Assembly (NCBI RefSeq): GCF_025137375.1
Contig: NZ_CP073720.1
Span: 1,078,501 to 1,142,500 of the forward strand
DNA: 64,000 bases
DNA from: Dactylosporangium fulvum
GTDB taxonomy: Bacteria > Actinomycetota > Actinomycetes > Mycobacteriales > Micromonosporaceae
Direction: 5' to 3'
Part shown: piece after piece, positions 36,610 to 44,549 of the stretch
How the letters are laid out: every line of letters starts with the position of its first letter
How positions within the stretch are numbered: position 1 is the first letter of the stretch
The notes under the pieces: generated by a model
Database searches by the model: none
Told to the model about the DNA's origin: nothing
What the model saw: the letters and a program-made list of their open reading frames with translations, nothing else
Made by a program: the position numbers and the translations under genes

Positions 36610-38013
36610 TTACTCCTCTTCGTGCTGCATGAGCTGGCGGGCGGCCTCGGCGATCGAGCCGGAGATCGACGGGTAGATCGTGATGGTGTGGGCCAGCTGG
36701 TCGACGCTCAGGTGGTTCTCCACCGCCATCGCGATCGGCATGATCAGCTCGCTCGCCTTGGGCGCCACCACGACGCCGCCGACCACCAGGCCGGAGGCGG
36801 GCCGGCAGAAGATCTTCACGAAGCCGTCGTCCATCCCGGCCATCTTGGCCCGCGCGTTGCCGGTCAGCGGCAGCGTGACCGCCCGCGCCGGCACCTTGCC
36901 GCTGTTGATGTCGGACTGGGTGATGCCGACGCTCGCCAGCTCCGGGTCGGTGAAGACGTTGGCGGCGACGGTGCGGAGCTTGAGCGGCGCCACCGCCTCG
37001 CCGAGCGCGTGCCACATCGCGATGCGGCCCTGCATGGCCGCGACGCTGGCCAGCGGCAGCAGGCCGGTGCAGTCGCCGGCCGCGTAGATCCCGGGGACGT
37101 TGGTCCGCGAGACCCGGTCGACGGTCACGTAGCCGCCGGGCGCGACCTCAACGCCGTAGTCCTCCAGGCCGAGCGTGGACGTCTGCGGCACCGAACCCAC
37201 GGCCATCAGCACGTGGGAGCCCTCGACCGTCCGCCCGTCGGCCAGCTCGACCACAACGCCGTCGGCGGTGCGGCGGGCGGCGGACGCGCGGCAGTTGTTG
37301 AGGATCGTCATGCCGCGGGTGCGGAAGACGCGCTCGATCGCCATCGCGGCGTCGGGGTCCTCGTGCGGCATGACGCGGTCGCGGCTGGAGACCAGGGTCA
37401 CCTCGGTGCCCATGGCGAGGTAGGCGGACGCGAACTCGGCGCCGGTCACCCCGGATCCGACGACGATGAGGTGCTCGGGCAGCTTCGGCAGGTCGTAGAC
37501 CTGGCGCCAGTCGAGGATGCGCTCGCCGTCGGGCACGGCGGTCGGCAGCACGCGCGGGGTCGCGCCGGTCGCGATCAGCACTGTCGAAGCGGCGATCACA
37601 TACGGAGCGTCACCACCCGCAGGGGTCACCTGAACGGTGTGAGTGTGACCGAGCGTGTCCTCTCCGAGGCGCGCGGTGCCCGTGACGAACTCCACACCGG
37701 CCTTGACCAGTTTGGCATAGATGTCGCCGGACTGCGCCGCGGCGAGCCTTTTGACCCGCTGGTGCACCGCGGCGGCGTCGACCCGCACGTCAGGCCCGGG
37801 TGGGCCGATCACCCCGAACTCCTCCGTGTCGAGGTGCGCGGTGACGACGTCGGAACTCGCGATGAACGTCTTGGACGGAACGCAGTCGTGCAGGACGCAG
37901 GCGCCGCCTGCGCCTTCGGCCTCGATCACGGTGACCTCGGCGTCGAGCTGCGCGGCGACCAGCGCCGCCTCGTAGCCCGCCGGGCCCCCTCCGATGATCA
38001 CGATCCGGCCCAC
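36610..38013 (-). CDS. LpdA-like NAD(P)H:quinone/disulfide flavoprotein
   Basis: This ~467-residue FAD flavoprotein has the lipoamide dehydrogenase fold: FAD-binding IVIIGGGPAGYEAALVA, a CX4C centre at Cys39/Cys44 (GGACVLHDCVPSK), NAD-binding VVGSGVTGAEFASAY and GIYAAGDCTGLLPL. The C-terminal His-Glu dyad needed by lipoamide dehydrogenase is absent: the region reads TIYPSISGSIAEAARQ. The protein therefore resembles mycobacterial LpdA (Rv3303c), a quinone reductase, although here the redox cysteine pair is intact. GTG 38013, 10 nt after GGAGG, is preferred to ATG 38022. A dihydrolipoamide dehydrogenase label would mislead. Confidence 0.88.
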   Translation of the reverse strand: MGRIVIIGGGPAGYEAALVAAQLDAEVTVIEAEGAGGACVLHDCVPSKTFIASSDVVTAHLDTEEFGVIGPPGPDVRVDAAAVHQRVKRLAAAQSGDIYAKLVKAGVEFVTGTARLGEDTLGHTHTVQVTPAGGDAPYVIAASTVLIATGATPRVLPTAVPDGERILDWRQVYDLPKLPEHLIVVGSGVTGAEFASAYLAMGTEVTLVSSRDRVMPHEDPDAAMAIERVFRTRGMTILNNCRASAARRTADGVVVELADGRTVEGSHVLMAVGSVPQTSTLGLEDYGVEVAPGGYVTVDRVSRTNVPGIYAAGDCTGLLPLASVAAMQGRIAMWHALGEAVAPLKLRTVAANVFTDPELASVGITQSDINSGKVPARAVTLPLTGNARAKMAGMDDGFVKIFCRPASGLVVGGVVVAPKASELIMPIAMAVENHLSVDQLAHTITIYPSISGSIAEAARQLMQHEEE

Positions 38014-38165
38014 GCTGCCCATCCCTCCTCGAGCTTCCCGGACCATTCTCCCACCCGCCGGCACGTCACCACCCGAACGGTGCACCCCGCGCCGACGAGT
38101 GGATTCGAATACGACACGCTCTGCAGTATTCTCTCGTACACCCGGTCGGGTCTATCGTCATCGCC

Positions 38166-38621
38166 GTGCGTCATTACGCCGCGTATGGCTCGAACCTTGA
38201 CCCTGCCCGCATGCGGGCCTACTGTCCGTATTCGCCGATGACCGGCACGGGCTGGCTGGAAGGCTGGCGTCTCACCTTTGCCGGCGAGGACATCCTCGGC
38301 TGGGAGGGCTCGGTCACCACGATCGTCGAATCACCCGGCGATCGGGTCTTCGTCGCGCTCTACGACGTGCACCCCAACGACGAGAAGCAGCTCGACGAGG
38401 TCGAGGGGGCGCTCTCCGGCACGTACCAGAAGCTTCATCTGCGCGTCGCCACGCTCGACGGCGAGGACACCGCGTGGGTCTACGTCTTCAACGGCTACGA
38501 GGGCGGCCTGCCCACCGCGTGGTATCTCGCCGAGATCGCCAACGCCGCCGCGAAGGCCGGCGCCCCGGCGGACTACCTGGAGGAGCTGCGCTCCCGGCCG
38601 ACCAAGACGGCTATGCCGTGA
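38166..38621 (+). CDS. Gamma-glutamylcyclotransferase family protein
   Basis: This 151-residue AIG2/GGCT-fold protein has N-terminal YAAYGSNLDPARM, which carries the YGSNL substrate loop, and a catalytic-type glutamate in QLDEVEGALSGTY around residue 80. These enzymes release 5-oxoproline from gamma-glutamyl amines or peptides; the substrate in an actinobacterium that uses mycothiol is unclear. TATCGT (38153-38158) lies 7 nt before GTG 38166, so a leaderless transcript is likely. The 3' end overlaps the convergent acetyltransferase gene by 11 bp. Confidence 0.9.
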   Translation: MRHYAAYGSNLDPARMRAYCPYSPMTGTGWLEGWRLTFAGEDILGWEGSVTTIVESPGDRVFVALYDVHPNDEKQLDEVEGALSGTYQKLHLRVATLDGEDTAWVYVFNGYEGGLPTAWYLAEIANAAAKAGAPADYLEELRSRPTKTAMP

Positions 38622-39567
38622 CCTGCCGCTCGTACATGTCGGCGGCGAACGTCACGGTCATGCCCACCCGGGTGTAGAGGTCGTAGGCCCCGGTGGGGTT
38701 GGTCAGGTCGACACCCAGGCCGGCCGACGTGCGGCCCTTCGCCGCATACGCCGCGAAGGCCGTCCGCAGCAGTGCGCCGCCGACGCCGGCCTTGCGGTGC
38801 GGGCGGAGCACGGCCAGGTTCTTGACCCAGCCCTCGTTGTGCTCGACCGCCTGGTCGGCCGACTGGAGGACACCGACGACCTCGCCGTCCGCCAGGTGGA
38901 CGAACCACTCGTCGAAGCTCACCGACGGCAGCCGGCGCAGCGCCTCACGCCAGTCGTCGTACGACGTCGGCTGGTAGTCGGGCGTGTCGGCGAACGCCGA
39001 CTCGAGCACCTCGTGGAACCGCCGCATCTCGGCGTCGTCGCCGGCCAGCACGGGACGGATGTCGAGGCCCTCGGGCGCCTGCTCCTGCCCGGTCAGCACG
39101 CGGCGCATCCGGGCGTGCCGTTTCACGAACCGGAACCCCTTCTCCTGCAGTACGGCCACATAGGCGGTCTCGACGGCGAGTGTCCCCGCCCGGAGCGTCA
39201 CCTCGGCGTGCCCGGCGTCGCGTGCCCGCTCGGCGACGCGTGGCAGCGCCAGGTCGAGCAGCGGGCCGTAGGCGGGCCACCCGCGCTCGGGTGTGCCGTA
39301 GACCTCGACGTTGTCGCGGGTGCCGCGCTGGGGGTTGTCGACGTACGCCCACGCGACCGCCTCGCCGGACGGGTCGAAGGCCAGCCACATGTCGACCGCG
39401 GGATCCTGGTTGGGCGCCGTGAGGGTCGTCACGATCTCGTCCTCCGACCAGTCGGGCTCGCCGAGCGCGGCGATGTCGCCGGCCCTGGTGATCGCCAGGA
39501 TGGCGGGGACGTCGTGCAGCGAGCACCCACGGACGGTCCAGCCGGGCAGCCCCTGAAGCCCCGTCAT
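38611..39567 (-). CDS. Tandem GNAT acetyltransferase (MshD-like layout)
   Basis: This 318-residue protein contains two GNAT domains. The N-terminal one (~10-150) lacks a clean acetyl-CoA loop and is probably structural. The C-terminal one (~165-315) has NLAVLRPHRKAGVGGALLR, the acetyl-CoA-binding motif A. This arrangement is that of mycothiol synthase MshD and of uncharacterised relatives; identity to MshD cannot be asserted from motifs alone. The ATG overlaps the stop of the upstream SCO6745-like gene by 4 bp. Confidence 0.85.
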   Translation of the reverse strand: MTGLQGLPGWTVRGCSLHDVPAILAITRAGDIAALGEPDWSEDEIVTTLTAPNQDPAVDMWLAFDPSGEAVAWAYVDNPQRGTRDNVEVYGTPERGWPAYGPLLDLALPRVAERARDAGHAEVTLRAGTLAVETAYVAVLQEKGFRFVKRHARMRRVLTGQEQAPEGLDIRPVLAGDDAEMRRFHEVLESAFADTPDYQPTSYDDWREALRRLPSVSFDEWFVHLADGEVVGVLQSADQAVEHNEGWVKNLAVLRPHRKAGVGGALLRTAFAAYAAKGRTSAGLGVDLTNPTGAYDLYTRVGMTVTFAADMYERQVTA

Positions 39568-40313
39568 GACGGCAATGCCTCCTTCACCGACGTCACCGCC
39601 GCGTCGAGCAGGTTGACGAGTTCGATCCGTTCGGCCGGGCCCAGCGCCCGGAACGCCTCACCGGCGATGCGGTCGGTCAGCGCCTCGGCCCAGCTGCGGC
39701 GGCGTACCAGTGGCTCATACGCGGGGTAGGGCGGCTGCCACCCGAACGCGGTCGCCCCCGCCTCACCCTCGGGCCCGGCGATGATGGCCTCCAGCGGGCT
39801 CAGGCCGCTGGCCCGGATCGCGAGCAGATGAGCTGCCCCGCGGTGCTCGCGCATGAGGTGGGCCAGCACCGCGGCCCGGGCACCCGGCGAGTCGTCGGGC
39901 AGCGGCATGGCCCGCCAGGCGGCGAACAGCGGCATGCCGGCCGTCTCGGCGCTCACCACGACCCGCTCGGCGAGCTCGACCAGCTTGGGCAGTGCGTAGA
40001 AACTCTCGAGGTGCTCACGCCCCCAGCGGCAGCACTCGTCGAGGTTGTCGGCGGCGATCTGCTCGGGTGGGGCGACCTTGCGTGCGGCGTCCCAGCCGTC
40101 CTGCACGGCCTCGGGCGCGATGAAGCCCAGCGCGGCCGCGACGGTGTCGGCGCGCACGTCACCGAGGGCGCCGCCCCGCCCGGCCACGTAGAAGGCCCAG
40201 CCGGTCAGCCCGATCTGGCGGGCCCGGCGCATGGTTTTGGGGTCGTCACTGAAAGCGCCGCCCAGGACCAGCACCGCCTGCTTCGCCGCCGCGGCCGCCT
40301 GCTCGGGAGTCAC
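39564..40313 (-). CDS. SCO6745 family helical protein
   Basis: This ~249-residue all-alpha protein has the pattern of the SCO6745 family: IGLTGWAFYVAGRGGALGDV followed by ALGFIAPEAVQDGWDAAR, and a final GWQPPYPAYEPLVRR segment. The family is common in actinobacteria and has no known function. GTG 40313 gives the usual N-terminus (VTPEQAAAAAK); the frame extends to 40388, which would overlap the next gene. Its stop overlaps the acetyltransferase start (ATGA), so the two form an operon. Confidence 0.82.
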   Translation of the reverse strand: MTPEQAAAAAKQAVLVLGGAFSDDPKTMRRARQIGLTGWAFYVAGRGGALGDVRADTVAAALGFIAPEAVQDGWDAARKVAPPEQIAADNLDECCRWGREHLESFYALPKLVELAERVVVSAETAGMPLFAAWRAMPLPDDSPGARAAVLAHLMREHRGAAHLLAIRASGLSPLEAIIAGPEGEAGATAFGWQPPYPAYEPLVRRRSWAEALTDRIAGEAFRALGPAERIELVNLLDAAVTSVKEALPS

Positions 40314-40384
40314 CGGGCCATTCTGCCCTCCCGTATGGATCACGGTGAAGCCACTCGTTCGTGGCACGCTGTAATTTATCAAGG

Positions 40385-41200
40385 TCAACGGGCGGGGGGA
40401 CCAAGGTCGGACAGTGCGGCCTGGGCCAGCGCCACCCGCTTCTCTGCCAGCGCTATCGCCTTCGCCGCCGCCGCCACCTGCTTCTCGGCCTCCGATTTTG
40501 CCGTCTCGGCGTCCGACAGCTGTTGCAGCGCGGTCATCAGCTCGCGACGGGCCTGGCGGACCACCCGGGCGTGTTCCTCCTCGGCCTGGCGGCGCTCCTC
40601 CTCCTTGCGGCGGGCCTCGGCGCGGCGCTCACGCTCGTCGTCCGTCGGCGCCGACCGGATCTGGCGAACAGTGGCGGAAGCGGGAGCGGCGTCGCCGGAG
40701 CCGTGCACCAGCCGGAGCTGTGGACGCGGTGTCTCGCCGAAGCCGGTGTACTCCAGGGCCTTGGTGAGGCTTCCCTCCCGTACCGCCGCTGCCACCTCGG
40801 GATCCGCGAGCGCCGCCGCGAACGTGTTCTCCACCTCGGTCAACGGCAGGTTGCCCCGCCCCGGGCCGGCCAGTTTCGCGGCCTCCCGGGCCAGCGCGCC
40901 GACGGTCGCCCGGCGCCGGGTCGACAGCTCCCGCAGCTCGGCACCCCGCAGCTCGCGCTGGGCCGTGCGCAGCTCCTCGGCCAGCTCGAGCAGCTCCTCG
41001 ACCAGGTCCGGCCGCTCGTGCGCCACGAGGTTGACCAGCCACGCGGCGACCGTCGGCTTGCGCAGCTTGGCGATCGCGGCGGCCAGCCGCGTGTCACGGG
41101 CCTTCCGCGCGCGGGCGACCTCCTCGGTGCGCAGCGCGACGAAGTCCTCCGGGGGCGCCGCGTACAGCCGGGCCACGACGGCGGCGAACGAATCGTCCAC
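40385..41200 (-). CDS. Coiled-coil actinobacterial protein of unknown function
   Basis: This 271-residue, strongly helical protein has a conserved N-terminal block (VARARKARDTRLAAAIAKLR then KPTVAAWLVNLVA, residues ~25-60) found in many actinobacterial proteins of unknown function. The middle is basic and alanine-rich. A long C-terminal coiled coil (~180-260) contains the ERRAEARRKEEERRQAEEEH stretch. TACGAT lies 7 nt before GTG 41200, so a leaderless mRNA is likely. The longer upstream frame to 41740 is antisense to the exonuclease gene and is not used. No enzyme motif is seen. Confidence 0.82.
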   Translation of the reverse strand: MDDSFAAVVARLYAAPPEDFVALRTEEVARARKARDTRLAAAIAKLRKPTVAAWLVNLVAHERPDLVEELLELAEELRTAQRELRGAELRELSTRRRATVGALAREAAKLAGPGRGNLPLTEVENTFAAALADPEVAAAVREGSLTKALEYTGFGETPRPQLRLVHGSGDAAPASATVRQIRSAPTDDERERRAEARRKEEERRQAEEEHARVVRQARRELMTALQQLSDAETAKSEAEKQVAAAAKAIALAEKRVALAQAALSDLGPPAR

Positions 41201-41233
41201 GACTCCGATCGTAGATTCACGTATGGTCACCGT

Positions 41234-41803
41234 GTGCGCGCCGACGTCTACTTCTCCCTGGATGTGGAAGCCGACGGCCCGATACCGGGGCCGTATTCGA
41301 TGGTGAGCGTCGGGCTCGCGGTCGCCGGGCGCTTCGACGGCACGTTCACCGCCGCCGACCCGGCCGCCGACACCTTCTACCGCGAGCTGCGCCCGATCAG
41401 CGACGACTTCGTGCCGGAGGCGCTGGCCGTGTCCGGGCTCGACCGGGAGACGCTGCTGCGCGACGGCGCCGACCCGGCCACGGCGATGGCCGAGCTGACC
41501 GCCTGGGTCTCCCGCACGGCGGGCGCCGACCGGCCGGTGATCGTGGCGTATCCGGCCGTCTTCGACTGGATGTTCCTCTACTGGTACCTGCTGAGGTTCA
41601 CCGGCGAGAGCATCTTCGGCCACTCCGGCTGCCTGGACATGAAGACGTTCTACGCCGTGCGCGCCGGCGTGCCGATCGGCGCCGCCGTCAAGGGGCGGAT
41701 GCCCAAGCACCTGCTGTCGAAGCGCCGGCACACGCACCACGCCCTGGACGACGCGATCGAGCAGGCCGAGCTCTTCGCCAACCTGATGGCCTGGAAACCG
41801 TAG
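41234..41803 (+). CDS. DEDD 3'-5' exonuclease-like protein
   Basis: This 189-residue RNase T/DnaQ-superfamily protein has Exo I motif YFSLDVEADGP (first Asp and Glu) at residues 5-15, a mid-domain with FDWMFLYWYL (Exo II Asp) and HTHHALDDAIEQAELF (Exo III His and Asp) near 165-180. All catalytic acids seem present. There is no helicase, polymerase or GIY-YIG partner domain. GTG 41234 is the first suitable start in frame and leaves 33 bp to the divergent coiled-coil gene. RNA trimming or DNA proofreading are both possible. Confidence 0.88.
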   Translation: MRADVYFSLDVEADGPIPGPYSMVSVGLAVAGRFDGTFTAADPAADTFYRELRPISDDFVPEALAVSGLDRETLLRDGADPATAMAELTAWVSRTAGADRPVIVAYPAVFDWMFLYWYLLRFTGESIFGHSGCLDMKTFYAVRAGVPIGAAVKGRMPKHLLSKRRHTHHALDDAIEQAELFANLMAWKP

Positions 41804-41837
41804 CGCCGCCGGCGCTGCGCCGCGCTATTCTCGACGC

Positions 41838-41903
41838 GTGAGTCGTAGCGCACGGTCCACCTTCATGGTGACGACGACGCCGGGCCTTCCCCGGCGGCGC
41901 TGA
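41838..41903 (+). CDS. Thr-rich leader peptide of the second thrS
   Basis: A 21-codon ORF starts at GTG 41838 and ends at TGA 41901-41903, encoding MSRSARSTFMVTTTPGLPRRR. It contains four Thr among eight consecutive residues (positions 8-14), including a run of three ACG codons at 41871-41879. TATTCT (41826-41831) lies 6 nt before the GTG, so transcription would begin at the start codon. A G/C hairpin (CCGGG at 41880-41884 with CCCGG at 41890-41894) overlaps its end, and an intrinsic terminator lies 21 nt beyond the stop. It is upstream of a threonyl-tRNA synthetase gene. The arrangement is that of an amino-acid attenuator leader. Confidence 0.75.
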   Translation: MSRSARSTFMVTTTPGLPRRR

Positions 41904-41923
41904 CGCATTTCGTTTCAGCTCGT

Positions 41924-41953
41924 GCTCCGGGGCGCTGCGCTCCGGAGCTTTTT
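41924..41953 (+). terminator. Attenuator terminator before the second thrS
   Basis: GCTCCGG (41924-41930) and CCGGAGC (41942-41948) form a 7-bp stem with an 11-nt loop, followed at once by TTTTT (41949-41953). CCGGGG at 41927-41932, in the left arm, can instead pair with CCCCGG at 41889-41894 near the end of the leader peptide. That offers an antiterminator that would depend on where a ribosome pauses. Confidence 0.75.
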
Positions 41954-42006
41954 ATGCCTGCCGTCGCGCGCTCCCCGAGGTACGACATCCTCTGGAGGAG
42001 CTTTTT

Positions 42007-43197
42007 ATGCAGGACCATCGAAAACTCGGCCGGGAACTCGGGCTTTTCCACTCCGACCCGCTCGTCGGCGCAGGGCTGCCGTTGTGGCTGCCGGCGGGAG
42101 CCGCGGCCCGGCGCGCCGTCGAGGACTACGTGCACGGACTGGAGCGCCGCCACGGCTACCAGCACGTGTATTCACCGCCGCTGGCCAAGGTGGAGATGTA
42201 CGAGCGGTCGGGCCATCTGCCGCATTTCGGCGACGACATGTTCCCGCCGATGGCGGTCAGCGAGCACGACGTGTTCGTGATGCGGCCGAGCCTGTGCCCG
42301 CACCACGCGGCGGTGTTCAACGCGCGCGGGCGGTCGTATCGGGAACTGCCGCTGCGGATCGGGGAGATCGGGGGCATGTACCGTGCCGAGCGCTCCGGTG
42401 TGCTGGGCGGGCTCTCGCGCGTACGCGCCATCTCGCTCAATGACGGGCACGTCTTCTGCGCCCCGGAACAGGTGCTCGACGAGGTGGTCGCCGCGCTGCG
42501 GCTGATGCGGGTCGCGCACGCGGCGCTGGGTTTCGTGCCGTCGTCGTACCGGCTGTCGTTGCGCGGCGACGGCGACAAGTACGTGGACGATCCGCCGATG
42601 TGGTCGCGTGCGACCGCCGTGCTGCGCGACGCGCTCGCGGCGGCCGGAGTGTCCTATGTGGAGGTTCCCGGCGAGGCGGCCTTCTACGGCCCGAAGATCG
42701 ACGTGCAGCTCGTCGACCACGCCGGACGCGAGGGCACCCTGGCGACCGTCCAGGTGGACCACTTCCAGCCTGCCCGGTTTGATCTGTCCTATGTGGACGC
42801 CTCCGGCGAGCGGCGGCGTCCGGTCATGGTGCACCGCAGCGCCGTGGGCAGCATGGAGCGGCTGTTCGCCCACCTCATCGAGGTGCACGACGGGGCGTTC
42901 CCGGCCTGGTACGCACCCGTGCAGGTCGCGGTCCTCCCGGTCGGGGACGTGTCGAGCCGGTCCTTCGCCGACCGGTGCCGTGCCCTGGATCTGCGGATCG
43001 AGGAGTCGTACGGCGGAAGCCTCGGCGCGCGGATCCGCGCGGCCCGGAAGGTGCCGTTCGTGGCCGTGATCGGTGCGCAGGAGGCCGCCGACGGGACCGT
43101 CTCGCTGCGGTACCGCGGATCCGGCGCGGTGCGGGTGCTGCCGGTCGCCGAGGCGCTGTCGGTGCTGGCCGCCGAATGCCGTCCACCGCTGGACTAA
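42007..43197 (+). CDS. Compact second threonyl-tRNA synthetase
   Basis: This 396-residue class II synthetase contains only the catalytic core and a C-terminal HGTP-type anticodon domain (from ~300). The TGS and editing domains of standard ~640-residue ThrRS are missing. Zinc ligands C97 (SLCPHH), H148 (NDGHVF) and H276 (VMVHRSAVGS) are conserved. Motif 2 is divergent: RVRAISLNDGHVFC instead of the usual RGFTQDDAHxFC. Without editing it could mischarge serine unless helped in trans. GGAGGAG stands 6 nt before the ATG. An upstream Thr leader and terminator suggest induction on threonine shortage. Such extra copies can be stress forms or ThrRS-inhibitor-resistant forms. Confidence 0.92.
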   Translation: MQDHRKLGRELGLFHSDPLVGAGLPLWLPAGAAARRAVEDYVHGLERRHGYQHVYSPPLAKVEMYERSGHLPHFGDDMFPPMAVSEHDVFVMRPSLCPHHAAVFNARGRSYRELPLRIGEIGGMYRAERSGVLGGLSRVRAISLNDGHVFCAPEQVLDEVVAALRLMRVAHAALGFVPSSYRLSLRGDGDKYVDDPPMWSRATAVLRDALAAAGVSYVEVPGEAAFYGPKIDVQLVDHAGREGTLATVQVDHFQPARFDLSYVDASGERRRPVMVHRSAVGSMERLFAHLIEVHDGAFPAWYAPVQVAVLPVGDVSSRSFADRCRALDLRIEESYGGSLGARIRAARKVPFVAVIGAQEAADGTVSLRYRGSGAVRVLPVAEALSVLAAECRPPLD

Positions 43198-43230
43198 ATA
43201 CTTCGGTGCGGTGGGGGCGTCAGTACGGGT

Positions 43231-44001
43231 GTGAAGATCGTTCGGATCGGTGGTGTGGTGCTGGTGCTGCTGCTGGCGGCCTGCTCCACATCACCGTCCT
43301 TCTCCTCGTCCCCGCCGACCGCCGCCTCCTCCTCTTCGCCGGCTCCCGTCTCCTCCATGCCGGCTCCCGTCCCCTCCGTGGAGGTGTCCTCGGCTCCGCC
43401 GGAGATCCGGTACCCGGCGGCCGGCAGCGGGCGGTTCGACTTCCTGGCCACGGCCGGGCCGGTCGCCGGTGCCTCCGGCCGGCTGCTGGCCTACCGGGTC
43501 GGCGTCGAGTCGGACATCACCGGCGTCTCCGCGGCGGAGTTCGGCGCCGCGGTCGCCGAGATCTTCGCCGACCCGCGCGGCTGGACCGGCACCGGGCAGT
43601 GGCGGCTGCGCCGTGCCGGTGCGGGGGAGCGATACGACTTCACGATCTACCTAGCCACCCCGGCGACCCGCGACGAGCTGTGCGACAACGGCTACGACCG
43701 GTACACCTCCTGCCGCAACGGCAACGGCGTCATCGTCAACGTGGCACGCTGGGCGCGCGGCGTGCCCGACTTCGGCGGTGACCTGACGGCCTACCGGCAG
43801 TACGTCGTCAACCACGAGACCGGCCACCGGCTGGGCCGTGGGCACGAGCTCTGCCCCGGGCCGGGCCGCCCCGCGCCGGTGATGCAGCAGCAGACGCTGG
43901 GCATGCACGGCTGCCTGCCGAATCCCTGGCCGATCGTCGACGGCCGGCCCTACAACGGGCGCTCCGGGCAGTACGACGATCCGACTCCCAAGGACCCATA
44001 A
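43231..44001 (+). CDS. DUF3152 lipoprotein, zinc-protease-like
   Basis: This 256-residue exported lipoprotein has signal MKIVRIGGVVLVLLLAAC with the lipid Cys at ~18, then a Ser/Pro-rich spacer to ~60. The DUF3152 domain contains VVNHETGHRLGRGHELCPG, an HExxHxxxxxH zinc-metallopeptidase motif, and paired cysteines (LCDNGYDRYTSCRNG). Proteolytic activity is predicted but not established for the family. GTG 43231 is the only start that gives a complete signal peptide. It is followed on the same strand by the sigma factor operon. Confidence 0.88.
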   Translation: MKIVRIGGVVLVLLLAACSTSPSFSSSPPTAASSSSPAPVSSMPAPVPSVEVSSAPPEIRYPAAGSGRFDFLATAGPVAGASGRLLAYRVGVESDITGVSAAEFGAAVAEIFADPRGWTGTGQWRLRRAGAGERYDFTIYLATPATRDELCDNGYDRYTSCRNGNGVIVNVARWARGVPDFGGDLTAYRQYVVNHETGHRLGRGHELCPGPGRPAPVMQQQTLGMHGCLPNPWPIVDGRPYNGRSGQYDDPTPKDP

Positions 44002-44048
44002 ACGCCGGGGCCACGTGGGCTCGTCTACCCGGGTGGAGGGGGTTGTGC

Positions 44049-44549
44049 ATGCACATCGACTTCGCGGAGTTCGTGGTCAGCCGCACGGCCGCGCTGCTGC
44101 GTTTCGGCTATCTGCTCACCGGCGATCGCCACCTTGCCGAGGACCTGACGCAGGAGGCGCTGGTCAAGGCACACCGGCGGTGGGGCGGCATCGTCGGTGA
44201 CGCCGGCCCGGAGCCGTACGTGCGGCAGGCCATCCTCCGGCAGTTCCTGTCGTGGCGGCGCCGCCGCTCGTTCACCGAACGGCCGATCGCCGAGCCGCCC
44301 GACGTCCCGCTGGCCGGCGACCTCTCCGACCGCCTGGCCGACGCCGACGAGATGTGGTCGCTGCTCCGCACGCTGCCGCGGTCGCAGCGTGCCGTGATCG
44401 TCCTGCGGTACTACGAAGATCTCCCCGACGCCGAGATCGCGCGGCTGCTCGGCTGCTCGCCTGCCACGGTGCGGGTCCATGCGTTCCATGCGTTGCAACG
44501 ACTCCGGGCGGCGCTCACGCCCGTTCGACTGCCGGGAGGGCAGACATGA
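44049..44549 (+). CDS. SigE-family ECF RNA polymerase sigma factor
   Basis: This 166-residue ECF sigma factor has region 2 as LLRFGYLLTGDRHLAEDLTQ and AHRRW, and region 4 as LPRSQRAVIVLRYYEDLPDAEIARLLGCSPATVRVH, shown here only by its ends. It belongs to the group annotated as SigE family in streptomycetes and relatives (about 160-175 residues). ATG 44049 is preferred because GGAGG stands 9 nt upstream; TTG 44043 is an alternative. The stop overlaps the start of a membrane protein gene (ATGA), a typical pairing with a regulatory partner. Confidence 0.92.
   Translation: MHIDFAEFVVSRTAALLRFGYLLTGDRHLAEDLTQEALVKAHRRWGGIVGDAGPEPYVRQAILRQFLSWRRRRSFTERPIAEPPDVPLAGDLSDRLADADEMWSLLRTLPRSQRAVIVLRYYEDLPDAEIARLLGCSPATVRVHAFHALQRLRAALTPVRLPGGQT

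Noticed and set aside
36610..38013. Dihydrolipoamide dehydrogenase
   Set aside because: The C-terminal His-Glu catalytic dyad is missing, so the LpdA-like name is safer.
41804..42006. T-box riboswitch upstream of the second thrS
   Set aside because: No T-box consensus or specifier-loop layout is visible; the Thr-codon leader peptide and terminator explain the region better.
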